A stretch of DNA of 64,000 nt from Aquimarina sp. U1-2 (lineage in GTDB: Bacteria; Bacteroidota; Bacteroidia; Flavobacteriales; Flavobacteriaceae), in contig NZ_JAGKIK010000006.1 of NCBI RefSeq assembly GCF_017897595.1, forward strand, positions 186,001 through 250,000, given 5' to 3'. A program made the translations under genes and the position numbers. The notes under the pieces were generated by a model. It was not told the origin of the DNA. It ran no database searches and saw only the letters and a program-made list of their open reading frames with translations. The stretch's first letter is position 1; every line of letters starts with the position of its first letter. Shown here one piece after another: positions 9,924 to 19,975 of the stretch.

Positions 9924-10501
9924 TTATAACGACTCTTTAATAAAATCTCAGAAATTAAACTTTTGATCAATGACTTATCAAGACGCGTTCTATGTAATTT
10001 ATCGTTAGCGCTTTTGATTTTTTCTGAATGTGGTAGATTATCTGTGTCTTCTAATATCCTAAGCACTTCTTCAAAAAAGCTGGTGAGAACAGGTATAATA
10101 TACGTGCTCGCGCTATGTTTGTTTTTAATATGAATAAATTTCTTAGTGTATGCCAAAAAAAGCTGTGGATATTTTGCAAACGTTAATAATGCTTCATAAA
10201 AACTTTGATAAACTTTTGATCTGTTGTTATTATTTCTAAATTTTAATTTGGCGGGATCAACTCGTTTTAAAGTATATAATAAAACACTTTCTTTTATAAA
10301 ATTACCATAATCATTACTAGAATGGTAGTACACTTCAATTCCGATATTGGTATTTACCACTAAAACCTCATCTTTAATGGTATCTTTTAAAAAGGATTCA
10401 AAAGTTTGAACTTCAGAAGAAGATATCAATAATCGCCTATTAATGGCAATCGATCTGATCGTGACAGATTTAATAGCTACTATGTTTTCTGGCAGATTCA
10501 C
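9920..10501 (-). CDS. Hypothetical protein, third gene of the katG-ankyrin group
   Basis: A 193-residue soluble protein with no motif I recognise. It has an N-terminal stretch of beta-type segments (IVAIKSVTIRSIAIN) and a basic, helical C-terminal half with no TM segment or signal peptide. The start ATG overlaps the stop of the upstream ankyrin gene by 4 bp (ATGA), which signals translational coupling and suggests a shared role. Its 3' end overlaps the convergent DUF3857 gene. Likely a real gene because of the coupling; function unknown. Confidence 0.65.
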   Translation of the reverse strand: MNLPENIVAIKSVTIRSIAINRRLLISSSEVQTFESFLKDTIKDEVLVVNTNIGIEVYYHSSNDYGNFIKESVLLYTLKRVDPAKLKFRNNNNRSKVYQSFYEALLTFAKYPQLFLAYTKKFIHIKNKHSASTYIIPVLTSFFEEVLRILEDTDNLPHSEKIKSANDKLHRTRLDKSLIKSLISEILLKSRYN

Positions 10502-10965
10502 AAAGAAAGGTTAGCTAATTCTGGAATTTCTAACCCTTGGTTTTTGGCATGCGTATCTGCAGTACGCCCTGTACTATCCTTTGCAGAAATATCTGCTCCG
10601 TGTTCAAGTAATAACATAATAATATCTTTATGTGCAAATGTAGCTGCATAAATTAATGCTGTGGCATTATTAAAATTTGTTTCGTTTACGTTTGCTCCTG
10701 CTTGTAAGAGCAACTTTGCAATAGCATAATTACCCTTAAAACTAACTCCCATAAGCGCTGTATTACCAGAGCTATCTTTTGCATTCACATCAGGATGGTA
10801 ACTCAAAATGCATTTGGTAATGTCTTCAAAACCGTAATATGTTGCTAATACTAATAGGCTAAAACCCCTTTCATCTTTGTGGTGAACAAGCTCTGGGTTA
10901 TGTTGTAATATACTTTTTACGTTATCGATGTTACCAGATCTGATGGCGTCGAAAATAGAATTCAT
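10498..10965 (-). CDS. Ankyrin-repeat protein
   Basis: A 155-residue soluble protein made of about four ankyrin repeats; typical repeat signatures are DERGFSLLVLATYYGFEDITKCIL, DSSGNTALMGVSFKGNYAIAKLLLQAGANVN and the following NATALIYAATFAHKDIIMLLLEHGADI. It has no signal peptide. Small ankyrin proteins are often encoded beside catalase genes and have been tied to catalase activity or heme handling in pseudomonads (AnkB with KatB). Its place 327 bp downstream of katG on the same strand fits such a role, but a family A repeat lies between the two, so co-transcription is uncertain. Confidence 0.85.
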   Translation of the reverse strand: MNSIFDAIRSGNIDNVKSILQHNPELVHHKDERGFSLLVLATYYGFEDITKCILSYHPDVNAKDSSGNTALMGVSFKGNYAIAKLLLQAGANVNETNFNNATALIYAATFAHKDIIMLLLEHGADISAKDSTGRTADTHAKNQGLEIPELANLSL

Positions 10966-11027
10966 AAGTGTGTTTTATTTTTGTGAATGTATTATATACT
11001 TATCTTAATTTAGCCTATTGCATACTA

Positions 11028-11230
11028 TTTAATCCGCTTTATGTATTAGAAAATCTATTACGGCTTGAAACTACTGCAAAACCAAGCACTACGTTGCATT
11101 TTTAAGTGTCACCATAGCGGTGCTATGCTGAAACTTAGAAAATACTTTCAACGCTAAATCTCGCCCAAAGCAATGCTTTGTCGTGGCATTTTCAAACCTC
11201 ATAACGAAATTCTAATACATAAACCGGATC
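11028..11230 (+). repeat. Dispersed repeat family A, copy 1 (long form)
   Basis: MITE-like element of about 200 bp with imperfect terminal inverted repeats: the left end TTTAATCCGCTTTATGTATT pairs with the right end AATACATAAACCGGAT. The body is clearly the same as copies 2 and 3, but this copy holds an extra ~36 bp (about 11147-11183) with its own small hairpin CAAAGC-AAT-GCTTTG. It lies between katG and the ankyrin gene and fills nearly all of that spacer. Confidence 0.85.
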
Positions 11231-11292
11231 CAATTAAAGGGTGATTTTTAATGAAATCACCCTATGAATACTTTTACTATTGTACAAAACTA

Positions 11293-13551
<2,259 letters not shown>

Positions 13552-13584
13552 TTAAAAGATTTGTATTTTTTAATTATTTCGAAA

Positions 13585-13630
13585 GTACAATAATTATTAA
13601 CTATAGTTATTTATTTTATAATAATTAATA
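13585..13630 (-). promoter_or_regulatory. katG promoter region with palindromic, PerR-like sequences
   Basis: This AT-rich stretch upstream of katG holds two perfect 10-bp palindromes, AATAATTATT and AACTATAGTT (about 13599-13608), and TTATAATAATTAATA at 13616-13630, which matches 13 of 15 positions of the PerR box TTATAATnATTATAA. Such matches arise by chance in AT-rich DNA, so this is only a candidate peroxide-responsive operator. Confidence 0.3.
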
Positions 13631-13725
13631 TCTATTTAACTATGTTGTACTCCTATAAATTGCATTGCTACAGAAGTTATGTCGTCCTATTACATAATAT
13701 GGTATTTCGAGTCTAGTGAACTATT

Positions 13726-13820
13726 TCGGAACAAGCTCACAGAACACTGGTTGAAAATAAATTTTCAATTTCAAAGCTGCCCTCGGGGGTAATGTGCCTT
13801 TTAACAGTATCAATAAAGAT
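13726..13820 (+). repeat. Dispersed repeat family C, copy 2
   Basis: Diverged copy of the ~95-bp family C repeat, recognisable by ACAAGCTCAC, a GGTTGAAAATAA-like stretch, CAATTTCAAAGC, CCCTCGGGGGTAATGTGCC and the tail CAATAAAG. It sits in the katG-marR divergent spacer, which otherwise holds only promoter-like sequence. Confidence 0.5.
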
Positions 13821-13973
13821 AATAACTAAAAGTATAGCAGGAATACAATTTTCATAATTGTTAACAAAGCGAGAAAACATAAATTTTCTCATCTTACTTG
13901 GCGACTAAGGGATTACAAATACTTCAAAAGTTAAAATACCCCTTACATTAAAATTAAATTATTATTTTTACAT

Positions 13974-13993
13974 AGGTACTTATATAAATACTT
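13974..13993 (+). promoter_or_regulatory. Palindromic operator candidate abutting the marR start
   Basis: AGGTACTTATATAAATACTT is an imperfect palindrome (core TTATATAA, with GTA/TAC arms) that ends at the base before the marR start codon. A dyad of this size at the promoter of its own gene is the usual target of a MarR dimer, so autoregulation is the natural reading. It also contains a TACTTAT direct repeat that runs into the start codon. Confidence 0.5.
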
Positions 13994-14482
13994 ATGCAAG
14001 ATAAATTACAGGAATATGGTGAATTAGGATTAGGTTCAAGGTTTAAAAGACTTAGTGATCTAATGATGAAAGAAATCCAGATTGTATATGATGCCCATCA
14101 AATAGATTTTGATCCCTATCTGTTTCCGATATTCAAGGTAGTTATAGATCAAGGGTATGCGACAACTACCGATATTCAGGAAGCACTGCGTTATACGCAA
14201 CCCGCCATTACACAATCATTAAAAAAGTTATCAGATAGAAAGCTGGTTACGTATACTGTAGACACTGTGGATAAGCGGAAAAAAATATTCAAACTTACTC
14301 CGAAAGGAAAAAAATTACTTCAGCAATTACTTCCTCTTTGGAAAGTTATCGACGAACAGGTAAAATGGCTCACCGAAGCCAGTGCTACAAGCCTGACGCG
14401 CCATTTGACTTATCTCGAAAATCAGCTTGCACATAAATCGTTGAGTACACGTATACTCGAAAAATATAATCAAAACATATAG
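13994..14482 (+). CDS. MarR-family transcriptional regulator
   Basis: A 162-residue winged-helix DNA-binding regulator. The helix-turn-helix is visible at residues 53-77 (TTTDIQEALRYTQPAITQSLKKL) and the wing follows as VDTVDKRKKIFKLTPKGKKL, the classic MarR DxRxxxxxLTxxG pattern. It lies 42 bp upstream of a GNAT acetyltransferase on the same strand. In many bacteria these two domains are fused in one MarR-GNAT protein, so the pair probably forms one functional unit. The palindrome directly before its start codon suggests autorepression. Ligand unknown. Confidence 0.9.
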   Translation: MQDKLQEYGELGLGSRFKRLSDLMMKEIQIVYDAHQIDFDPYLFPIFKVVIDQGYATTTDIQEALRYTQPAITQSLKKLSDRKLVTYTVDTVDKRKKIFKLTPKGKKLLQQLLPLWKVIDEQVKWLTEASATSLTRHLTYLENQLAHKSLSTRILEKYNQNI

Positions 14483-14524
14483 TTTATATATAATTCGTTT
14501 CAACTTTAAATTACACACTCAAAC

Positions 14525-15016
14525 ATGAATAAAGCATTACAACTATCGCAACACAAGCCTATAGAGATTATTCCTTTTGAACCTAAATATGCGAATGATT
14601 TTGCACAGCTTAATATAACCTGGTTAGAAAAATTTTTTGTGGTAGAGCCCGTAGATAAAATCTTACTTGAGCAATGCAAAGAGACCGTCGTTGACCAAGG
14701 AGGATATATTTTCTTTGCCAAAATTAATGAAGACATCGTGGGTACTTTTGCTTTAATTCCTGTTACCGATACCATATATGAATTGGGAAAAATGGCCGTA
14801 TCACCGAAGTACCAAGGCCACAAAATAGGACAACAGTTGTTACAGTTTTGTATTCAATTTTCTACCGAACAAGGGTGGCATAAACTCATCCTGTATTCGA
14901 ACAGGATTCTCGAAAATGCAATATACATCTATAGAAAATATGGCTTTAAGGAAATCCCTATGGAAAAAGACCCTCTTTACAAGCGCAGCAATATTAAAAT
15001 GGAACATTTACTTTGA
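14525..15016 (+). CDS. GNAT-family N-acetyltransferase
   Basis: A 163-residue acetyl-CoA-dependent N-acetyltransferase. The acetyl-CoA binding motif A is clear: ELGKMAVSPKYQGHKIGQQLLQFC, with the Q-x-x-G-x-G/K-like loop as QGHKIGQ. Motif B follows as LILYSNRILENAIYIYRKYGFKEI. It resembles the GNAT half of MarR-GNAT fusion proteins (opening EIIPFEPKYANDFAQLNITWLE), which fits its place directly behind a marR gene. The substrate cannot be read from the sequence. Confidence 0.9.
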   Translation: MNKALQLSQHKPIEIIPFEPKYANDFAQLNITWLEKFFVVEPVDKILLEQCKETVVDQGGYIFFAKINEDIVGTFALIPVTDTIYELGKMAVSPKYQGHKIGQQLLQFCIQFSTEQGWHKLILYSNRILENAIYIYRKYGFKEIPMEKDPLYKRSNIKMEHLL

Positions 15017-15243
15017 AAATCTGATTTTGCTACACGAAACAAAAGAGAATATAATTACATACCCCTTGTCTTTATCTCACTATCCTGATATTTTATTATT
15101 TTTCCTATAATTATTATCCTACTAGTCTTGATCTCAAAAGCTATAAATAACAACATATTCGACGTTCTGAACATCGGGAAGAAGGCTATTTTAGGTTTAT
15201 TTTTTTGAAAATCAGAAATTGTATAACGAGTTTTGGAAAAATA

Positions 15244-15314
15244 TCTCCCTAAATCCCTCTTCAAAGAGGGACTTTTTTAGCTCCCTTCCTTTGAAGGAAG
15301 GGTTGGGGATGGAT
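15244..15314. repeat. CT/GA-rich dispersed hairpin repeat, copy 1
   Basis: The pattern CTCCCT-AAATCCCTCTTC-AAAGAGGGAC-TTTTTT-CTCCCTTCC-TTTGAAGGAAGG-GTTGGGGATGGATG contains two adjacent hairpins (CCCTCTTC/AAAGAGGG and CCTTCCTTT/GAAGGAAGG). This layout is typical of dispersed palindromic repeats in Bacteroidota genomes. Confidence 0.7.
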
Positions 15315-15366
15315 GTTCTACAAAAACAAAATAAAAATTAAATCTCAAATGAGAAATTGCAATACA

Positions 15367-15472
15367 TCCTTCTAAATCTCCCTTCAAAGGGAGACTTTTT
15401 TGCCCCCTTCCTTTTGAAGACGATGGCGCAGTAGCGACAGGCGAGATAGAGCGCAGGAAAAGGGATGGATGT
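15367..15472. repeat. CT/GA-rich dispersed hairpin repeat, copy 2 (interrupted)
   Basis: Same order of blocks as copy 1 (CTAAATCTCCCTTC, AAAGGGAGACTTTTTT, CCCCCTTCCTTTTGAAG ... GGGATGGATG), but the second hairpin is interrupted by about 35 bp of GC-richer sequence (15420-15455, GACGATGGCGCAGTAGCGAC and on). Confidence 0.65.
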
Positions 15473-15640
15473 GAGCAGTTTATAAAGCAATTCGAGAATA
15501 CTACAACTATTACCAATCGAAAATAGCACTACTTAAGAAAAATAAGAGATTGAAGATAGTACGCCTATTTGGCTCTTAGTAAAATTACTAAAGGTTTACT
15601 TTACAGAGCCCAACAACTAAGGAATCAAATTTGAAATCTA

Positions 15641-15677
15641 AAAACTCCCTATGGTTTACAAATCATAGGGAGTTTTT
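15641..15677 (+). terminator. Strong bidirectional terminator hairpin
   Basis: A perfect 13-bp stem, AAAACTCCCTATG (15641-15653) with CATAGGGAGTTTT (15664-15676), and a 10-nt loop. T-rich on the + side and A-rich on the opposite side, so it could work in both directions. It ends no visible protein gene. Confidence 0.75.
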
Positions 15678-15724
15678 AATCAGAAAAAATTTATAGAAAC
15701 AATAGCTATCTCCCTACTTTGCAT

Positions 15725-15747
15725 AGGGGTGTTTACCCCTTTTTTTA
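15725..15747 (+). terminator. Rho-independent terminator
   Basis: AGGGGT (15725-15730), loop GTTT, ACCCCT (15735-15740), then a run of T. It resembles the G4/C4 hairpin at 5336-5358. Confidence 0.65.
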
Positions 15748-15941
15748 GTGATGCTATACTGGTCTTATAGTATGTAATTCTTTTAAAACCTCCTATTATA
15801 CAAGGGATTACCTTATTCATTCTTTTACAAAGTATTGGTTCATTTGTTTAGAACTAGAGAATAATAGTATTTTTAAAAAGAATTAATCACAATACATCTG
15901 GCAAAAGCCAAAACATCACTAATAGCTAAACTATCTATATC

Positions 15942-16664
15942 ATGGAAAACGAATTTAACGAAGATGAACAAAAAACTAATTTTTTTGACCGTATTAAAAG
16001 ATATCCATTAGAGTACATTGGTATTGCCTTTGTAGGTGCTGTGGCGACTTTCTTAATTATCGGAAAGCCAGCACCCAGCATCAATCCTTTTCCACCTAGT
16101 GGAGCACCTGTTGAAACATTAACCTTTGATGAAATCCTGGAATTTTATCATAATTTTGACGAACTAGACGAGACCATACAACGCTATACGCGAAGAACAA
16201 CCGGGGATTCTACATTTATAGCGTCAAGAGCTGTTTCATTTGACTATCAAGAATTTATCGATTATCTAAATTTCATTCAGGATAACGCCAAGGAGGCTAA
16301 AATTGAAATTTCACAGTTACGATTTTATTTTGGCCAATATAAAGATGTAAAACAAAAAAATAAAAACTATAGACAAACCCTCTTTTTTAATCCTACTACA
16401 AAATTTAAAACAGGAAAAAAACGCGGGGATTTATCATATGCCATCTTACGGTCTAATGACTCGACTAAGGCAGTGCCTTTAAGCAGTGTTCTGGACAGTA
16501 TTAACGATAAAGAAATAGGGCATTTAAAATTAAATCAAACAGATATCCAGCAAGAGGCTTCCATACTTTCTATACTATCTGTTAATCCAATGATGTTGTA
16601 TGAAGCTCAATCACAGGCTCGTAATTCAGGACAAATTAGTCCACCACCCTCAGATATAGAATAA
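15942..16664 (+). CDS. Hypothetical single-TM protein of the signalling locus
   Basis: A 240-residue protein with an acidic cytoplasmic N-terminus, one TM helix at about residues 26-44 (YIGIAFVGAVATFLIIG), then a Pro-rich linker (APSINPFPPSGAP) and a roughly 190-residue extracytoplasmic domain of mixed helix and strand. No family recognised. It ends 13 bp before the multi-TM gene at 16678 and shares strand with the kinase and response regulator that follow. A role in sensing is inferred only from this context. Confidence 0.7.
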   Translation: MENEFNEDEQKTNFFDRIKRYPLEYIGIAFVGAVATFLIIGKPAPSINPFPPSGAPVETLTFDEILEFYHNFDELDETIQRYTRRTTGDSTFIASRAVSFDYQEFIDYLNFIQDNAKEAKIEISQLRFYFGQYKDVKQKNKNYRQTLFFNPTTKFKTGKKRGDLSYAILRSNDSTKAVPLSSVLDSINDKEIGHLKLNQTDIQQEASILSILSVNPMMLYEAQSQARNSGQISPPPSDIE

Positions 16665-16677
16665 AACAGTTTTCATT

Positions 16678-17346
16678 ATGCATATTGATGAGTTCATATT
16701 ATTCTTAAGAGATTTCTCTACACTTTTTATAGAACTCTTAACAGCAATAATTGCAACTATTTTTTACGGTAAGTACAAGGATTCCTTATTAAAAAACTTC
16801 TTGTTTTATTTATGGCTTATAGTAATGTGTGAATATTCCGCTTATATAATTAGAGAATACTTCGAAGTAAAACACAATGCATGGATCTTTAATATTTTTT
16901 ATCTGATAAGCTTCCCATATTTATTTAATTTATATCGGAAAACAATTAAGCATGCGGCCAGGAAAAAAGCTATAAAGTATTTTAACATCTTTTATTTTAT
17001 AATTTTTTCTGGAAATAGTTTTTTCGAAAATTATATTAAAGAATCGCAAACTTTACCATTTATTGTAGCATCTGGGTTGCTAATTATTTCTATTATATTT
17101 TATTTTTTAGAAATTTTAGGAACTGAAAAGGTACTACATGTTAAAAAAAATCTATTATTTTGGATAAGTACTGGACTGCTCCTGTTTTATGTTGGTATTA
17201 TACCATTTAGAATTACATTAAATTATTATGCAGATGTCATTCGTAAACATAGTCCATTATTCTCTATCTTATTTATATTGATTATAGTTTCAAACATTTG
17301 TTACATTATAGGTTTTATATGGAGCGACAAGAAACAGTTATACTGA
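16678..17346 (+). CDS. Multi-TM membrane protein, likely detached sensor module of the kinase
   Basis: A 222-residue protein that is almost wholly hydrophobic, with about seven predicted TM helices and no catalytic motif. The order of short loops and basic turns (YRKTIKHAARKK on one side) resembles 7TM-type sensor modules that are usually fused to the N-terminus of histidine kinases. Here the next gene is a kinase with a single TM helix, and the two genes overlap by 28 bp, so they are probably translated together and form a split receptor. This reading is an inference from layout; no family name is claimed. Confidence 0.75.
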   Translation: MHIDEFILFLRDFSTLFIELLTAIIATIFYGKYKDSLLKNFLFYLWLIVMCEYSAYIIREYFEVKHNAWIFNIFYLISFPYLFNLYRKTIKHAARKKAIKYFNIFYFIIFSGNSFFENYIKESQTLPFIVASGLLIISIIFYFLEILGTEKVLHVKKNLLFWISTGLLLFYVGIIPFRITLNYYADVIRKHSPLFSILFILIIVSNICYIIGFIWSDKKQLY

Positions 17347-18113
17347 TCGCAAGCTGCATATTAATCATGCTCATTGCTATTATCATTTTTCTTTTTCTCA
17401 TATTTCTAAAAAGAAAAAATACCTTGCTGATGCAGCAACAAGAAGCTCAAAAAAAGTTCGAAACCGCAATTGCCGAAACACAGATCGAGATTAGAGAAGA
17501 AACGTTGCGCAATATCAGTTGGGAGCTGCATGATAATATTGGTCAGCTGCTTACCCTAGCCAAAATACAGGTGAGTATGGCACAGGATGATCCCGAAAAA
17601 CTGCAAGAAGTAACTCATACCATCACCAAAAGCCTTATAGAGCTGCGATCGCTATCAAAGTTAATTAACCCAGATGCGATTAAAAGCCTAAGCCTTACCG
17701 AGGCCATTACTTTGGAGATCGAACGATTTAACAGAATGCAGTTTATAAATGCCTCAATAAGCAGTAATCACGAAATCTATGCACTCGATGATAAAATTGA
17801 AATTATCATCTTTAGAATATTACAGGAATTTTTTACCAATACCATTAAGCATTCTAAAGCTTCAAACCTTTGCGTTGATGTATTGTATGATAAAGAAAAG
17901 CTAAGAATACATGCAAAAGACGACGGTATTGGTTTCAATAGTGATGATACCGATATACATCGAGGCATTGGGCTCGGTAATATTCAAAACAGATGTAAAT
18001 TAATAGGTGCAGAAGTATCAATTACTTCTACTCACTGTAAAGGAACCGAAATGCACCTCACCTACTTTTATAAAAAAGAAAATATGAATGCAACACCTAA
18101 CGAAGTTAACTAA
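17319..18113 (+). CDS. Sensor histidine kinase, DesK/NarL type
   Basis: A 264-residue kinase. The start is set at the ATG at 17319 (MERQETVILIA), giving one N-terminal TM helix (residues 7-30), a coiled-coil linker, the HisKA_3 dimerisation helix with His71 in ISWELHDNIGQLLTLAKIQ, and a HATPase_c domain with N box (LQEFFTNTIKHSKA), G1 box (DDGIGFN) and G2 box (GIGLGNIQNRC). It lacks any input domain of its own, so sensing probably relies on the overlapping multi-TM protein. The cognate regulator follows 104 bp downstream. Confidence 0.93.
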   Translation: MERQETVILIASCILIMLIAIIIFLFLIFLKRKNTLLMQQQEAQKKFETAIAETQIEIREETLRNISWELHDNIGQLLTLAKIQVSMAQDDPEKLQEVTHTITKSLIELRSLSKLINPDAIKSLSLTEAITLEIERFNRMQFINASISSNHEIYALDDKIEIIIFRILQEFFTNTIKHSKASNLCVDVLYDKEKLRIHAKDDGIGFNSDDTDIHRGIGLGNIQNRCKLIGAEVSITSTHCKGTEMHLTYFYKKENMNATPNEVN

Positions 18114-18217
18114 CTTTGTAAACCTGAACTCGTATGCAGTTATATACATAACCTAATCGCCGGTAAGGCAAGTTTTATGCTTAAATTATAAGCTAGTAAT
18201 TACGAAAATTTAAACGT

Positions 18218-18856
18218 ATGAAATATTCAGTAGTCATTGTAGAAGATCACATTTTACTGTCGCAGGCATTATCTGGATTGGTTAATGGATTTGATAAATT
18301 CAAAATATTGTATATCTGTAAAAATGGTAAAGAGTTACTCACTCGTTTTAAAGATCCGAAGAATATTCCTGATATCGTACTTATGGATATCAATATGCCC
18401 ATTATGAATGGAATTGAAACTACGGCTGCCCTTAAAAAAGAATATCCACAGGTTAAGGTACTTGCGCTATCTGTAGAAGAAGATGAAAGTACGATCTTAA
18501 AAATGTTGCGAGCAGGTGCTAAAGGATATTTACTTAAAGATACTGAAAAAACCATTCTCGAAAGTGCATTAATACAAGTACAAGAAACGGGATTTTATCA
18601 TACCAAAGATGTAACCAATCTTTTGTTAGGCTCTCTTCACCCAAAAGAAGAGAAAAAAGTGTTACTTAAAGAGCGAGAAGTAGAATTTATCAAACATGCG
18701 TGTACTGAAAAGACCTATAAAGAAATTGCTAATGAAATGTGCCTAAGCCCAAAAACTATTGAAGGGTATAGAGATGCTGTTTTTGAAAAACTGCAACTTA
18801 AAAACAGAACCGGATTGGTTATTTATGCCATTAAAAGCAAAATCTTTACTCCGTAA
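18218..18856 (+). CDS. LuxR/NarL-type response regulator
   Basis: A 212-residue two-domain regulator. The receiver domain has the acidic pocket VVIVEDH, phospho-acceptor Asp57 in IVLMDINMP, and the conserved Lys in KGYLLKD. The C-terminal GerE/LuxR helix-turn-helix is clear: EREVEFIKHACTEKTYKEIANEMCLSPKTIEGYRDAVFEKL. It is the obvious partner of the kinase upstream. The start context ATTTAAACGTATGAAA is identical over 16 bp to that of the C39/VKOR gene at 39193. Confidence 0.95.
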   Translation: MKYSVVIVEDHILLSQALSGLVNGFDKFKILYICKNGKELLTRFKDPKNIPDIVLMDINMPIMNGIETTAALKKEYPQVKVLALSVEEDESTILKMLRAGAKGYLLKDTEKTILESALIQVQETGFYHTKDVTNLLLGSLHPKEEKKVLLKEREVEFIKHACTEKTYKEIANEMCLSPKTIEGYRDAVFEKLQLKNRTGLVIYAIKSKIFTP

Positions 18857-18861
18857 AATAC

Positions 18862-19039
18862 TTTAAACCCGGTTTATGCATTAGAATTTCGTTATGAGGG
18901 TTGAAAATGCCATAAAACTAAGTGTTTTCTAAGTTTCAGCATAGCATCGCTACGGTGAAACTTAAAAATACAACGTAGTGCTTGGTTTTGCAGCAGTTTA
19001 AAGCCGTAATAGATTTTCTAATGCATAAAGCGGGTTAAA
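18862..19039 (-). repeat. Dispersed repeat family A, copy 2
   Basis: MITE-like element of about 177 bp in the opposite orientation to copies 1 and 3. Its ends are near-perfect inverted repeats (AACCCGGTTTATGCATTAGAA on the left; TTCTAATGCATAAAGCGGGTT on the right), and pairing continues inward with mismatches for about 50 bp. Its reverse complement is nearly identical to copy 3 at 38837-39011. It follows the response regulator stop by 5 bp and could form the 3' end of that transcript. Confidence 0.9.
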
Positions 19040-19099
19040 CCTCATGCACTACCGCGCTCGTACACTACAAACCTAAAATTCTGAACGCGCACTGGCATG

Positions 19100-19513
19100 T
19101 TATAGCGTCGACAGGTATTCTTTAGCTGTTAATACTGGTACTTTAGAATTTTTAAAATCTTTTTTGTTCCGGGTCAAGATTAAATTCACACTGTTTTCTA
19201 ATGCAGAATAATACTGAAGCCCGTCCTCAAAATCAGAAAACTCGTCGTTGCCTAGCGCGAGATCAATTATTTTATCATCTAAAGTTACTATTTCAACTAA
19301 AACCCTGAATTTCCTTAAGATCTCCCTAGCTTCCCTTGCCGATTTTAGCTTAGATAGAATATAGTTTGTGTTGGCGAAAGTCAATGAGGAAATAGACAAT
19401 TTAATTTTATTCTTATCAGAAAGTGAAAAAAGTTCTGCTGCTTCTGCATAAAAATTAGCTCGCTTTGCTAAAAGGTCAATAACAATATTGGTGTCTACTA
19501 AAATCCTATTCAT
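19100..19513 (-). CDS. PIN-domain ribonuclease, putative toxin
   Basis: A 137-residue PIN domain. The first acidic residue is Asp7 in ILVDTNIVIDLL, and the C-terminal acidic cluster is in NDEFSDFEDGLQYYSA, followed by the strand LILTRNKKDF. At the place where VapC enzymes normally carry a Glu (consensus SSxTxxEL), this protein reads SSLTFANTNYIL, so the second acid seems replaced. The gene overlaps the small antitoxin-like gene upstream by 4 bp (ATGA), the usual toxin-antitoxin layout. Whether it still cleaves RNA cannot be told. Confidence 0.85.
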   Translation of the reverse strand: MNRILVDTNIVIDLLAKRANFYAEAAELFSLSDKNKIKLSISSLTFANTNYILSKLKSAREAREILRKFRVLVEIVTLDDKIIDLALGNDEFSDFEDGLQYYSALENSVNLILTRNKKDFKNSKVPVLTAKEYLSTL

Positions 19514-19755
19514 TTATACTTATCCATTAGATATCCGTAATAGGCTTCTTTTTCATCAAAGTCTGAAGGTAGCTCTATAACGCCACTTAAACTTTTTACT
19601 AAGGGTGTGATTTCAGACTTTTTCTTTGTTTCTTTTGTGAGAGTCGCCAAATAGGATTCAATCAGTTTTGATAAACTGGTATTATTCGATTTGGCATAAA
19701 TCTTAGCATTTTCTATAATACTTTGATTCAGGCTTAACGTTAATTTTTTATCCAT
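19510..19755 (-). CDS. DUF6364-type antitoxin-like protein
   Basis: An 81-residue protein with an N-terminal ribbon-helix-helix-like segment (KLTLSLNQSIIENAKIYAKSNNTSLSKLIESYLATL) and an acidic, probably flexible C-terminal tail (SGVIELPSDFDEKEAYYGYLMDKYK) that could wrap the toxin. It closely fits the DUF6364 small proteins that pair with PIN toxins in Bacteroidota. Translational coupling to the PIN gene supports a type II toxin-antitoxin pair; the DNA-binding segment would repress the operon. Confidence 0.85.
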   Translation of the reverse strand: MDKKLTLSLNQSIIENAKIYAKSNNTSLSKLIESYLATLTKETKKKSEITPLVKSLSGVIELPSDFDEKEAYYGYLMDKYK

Positions 19756-19975
19756 TGTATTTTTACGTGTAAAAATATAAATTTAATACGTGACATACAA
19801 GTACTTAATCCTTGTGGTTAAAATACATGAAAAAAAACAGCAATAACACTATAGCAATTACATACCAGGATAATTTATACAAAGAATACTAGATCGAAAT
19901 ACCTCATTCTCAAGTCTACATGGTTATTGTATAAACTAACCCCGTAATACTTTTATAAAACCAGTGTTTTTTGTT

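Larger units (their letters stand above)
15017..15941. other. 925-bp intergenic region rich in hairpins
   Basis: No credible gene. It contains two copies of a CT/GA-rich palindromic repeat (15244-15314 and 15367-15472), a strong 13-bp terminator hairpin (15641-15677) and a second terminator (15725-15747). The two successive terminators, with no gene before the first, leave room for a small RNA between about 15500 and 15680. Confidence 0.6.

Noticed and set aside
15055..15529. Several short minus-strand open frames in the hairpin-rich spacer
   Set aside because: They run through palindromic repeats and have proline/serine-rich low-complexity translations caused by the repeat itself.
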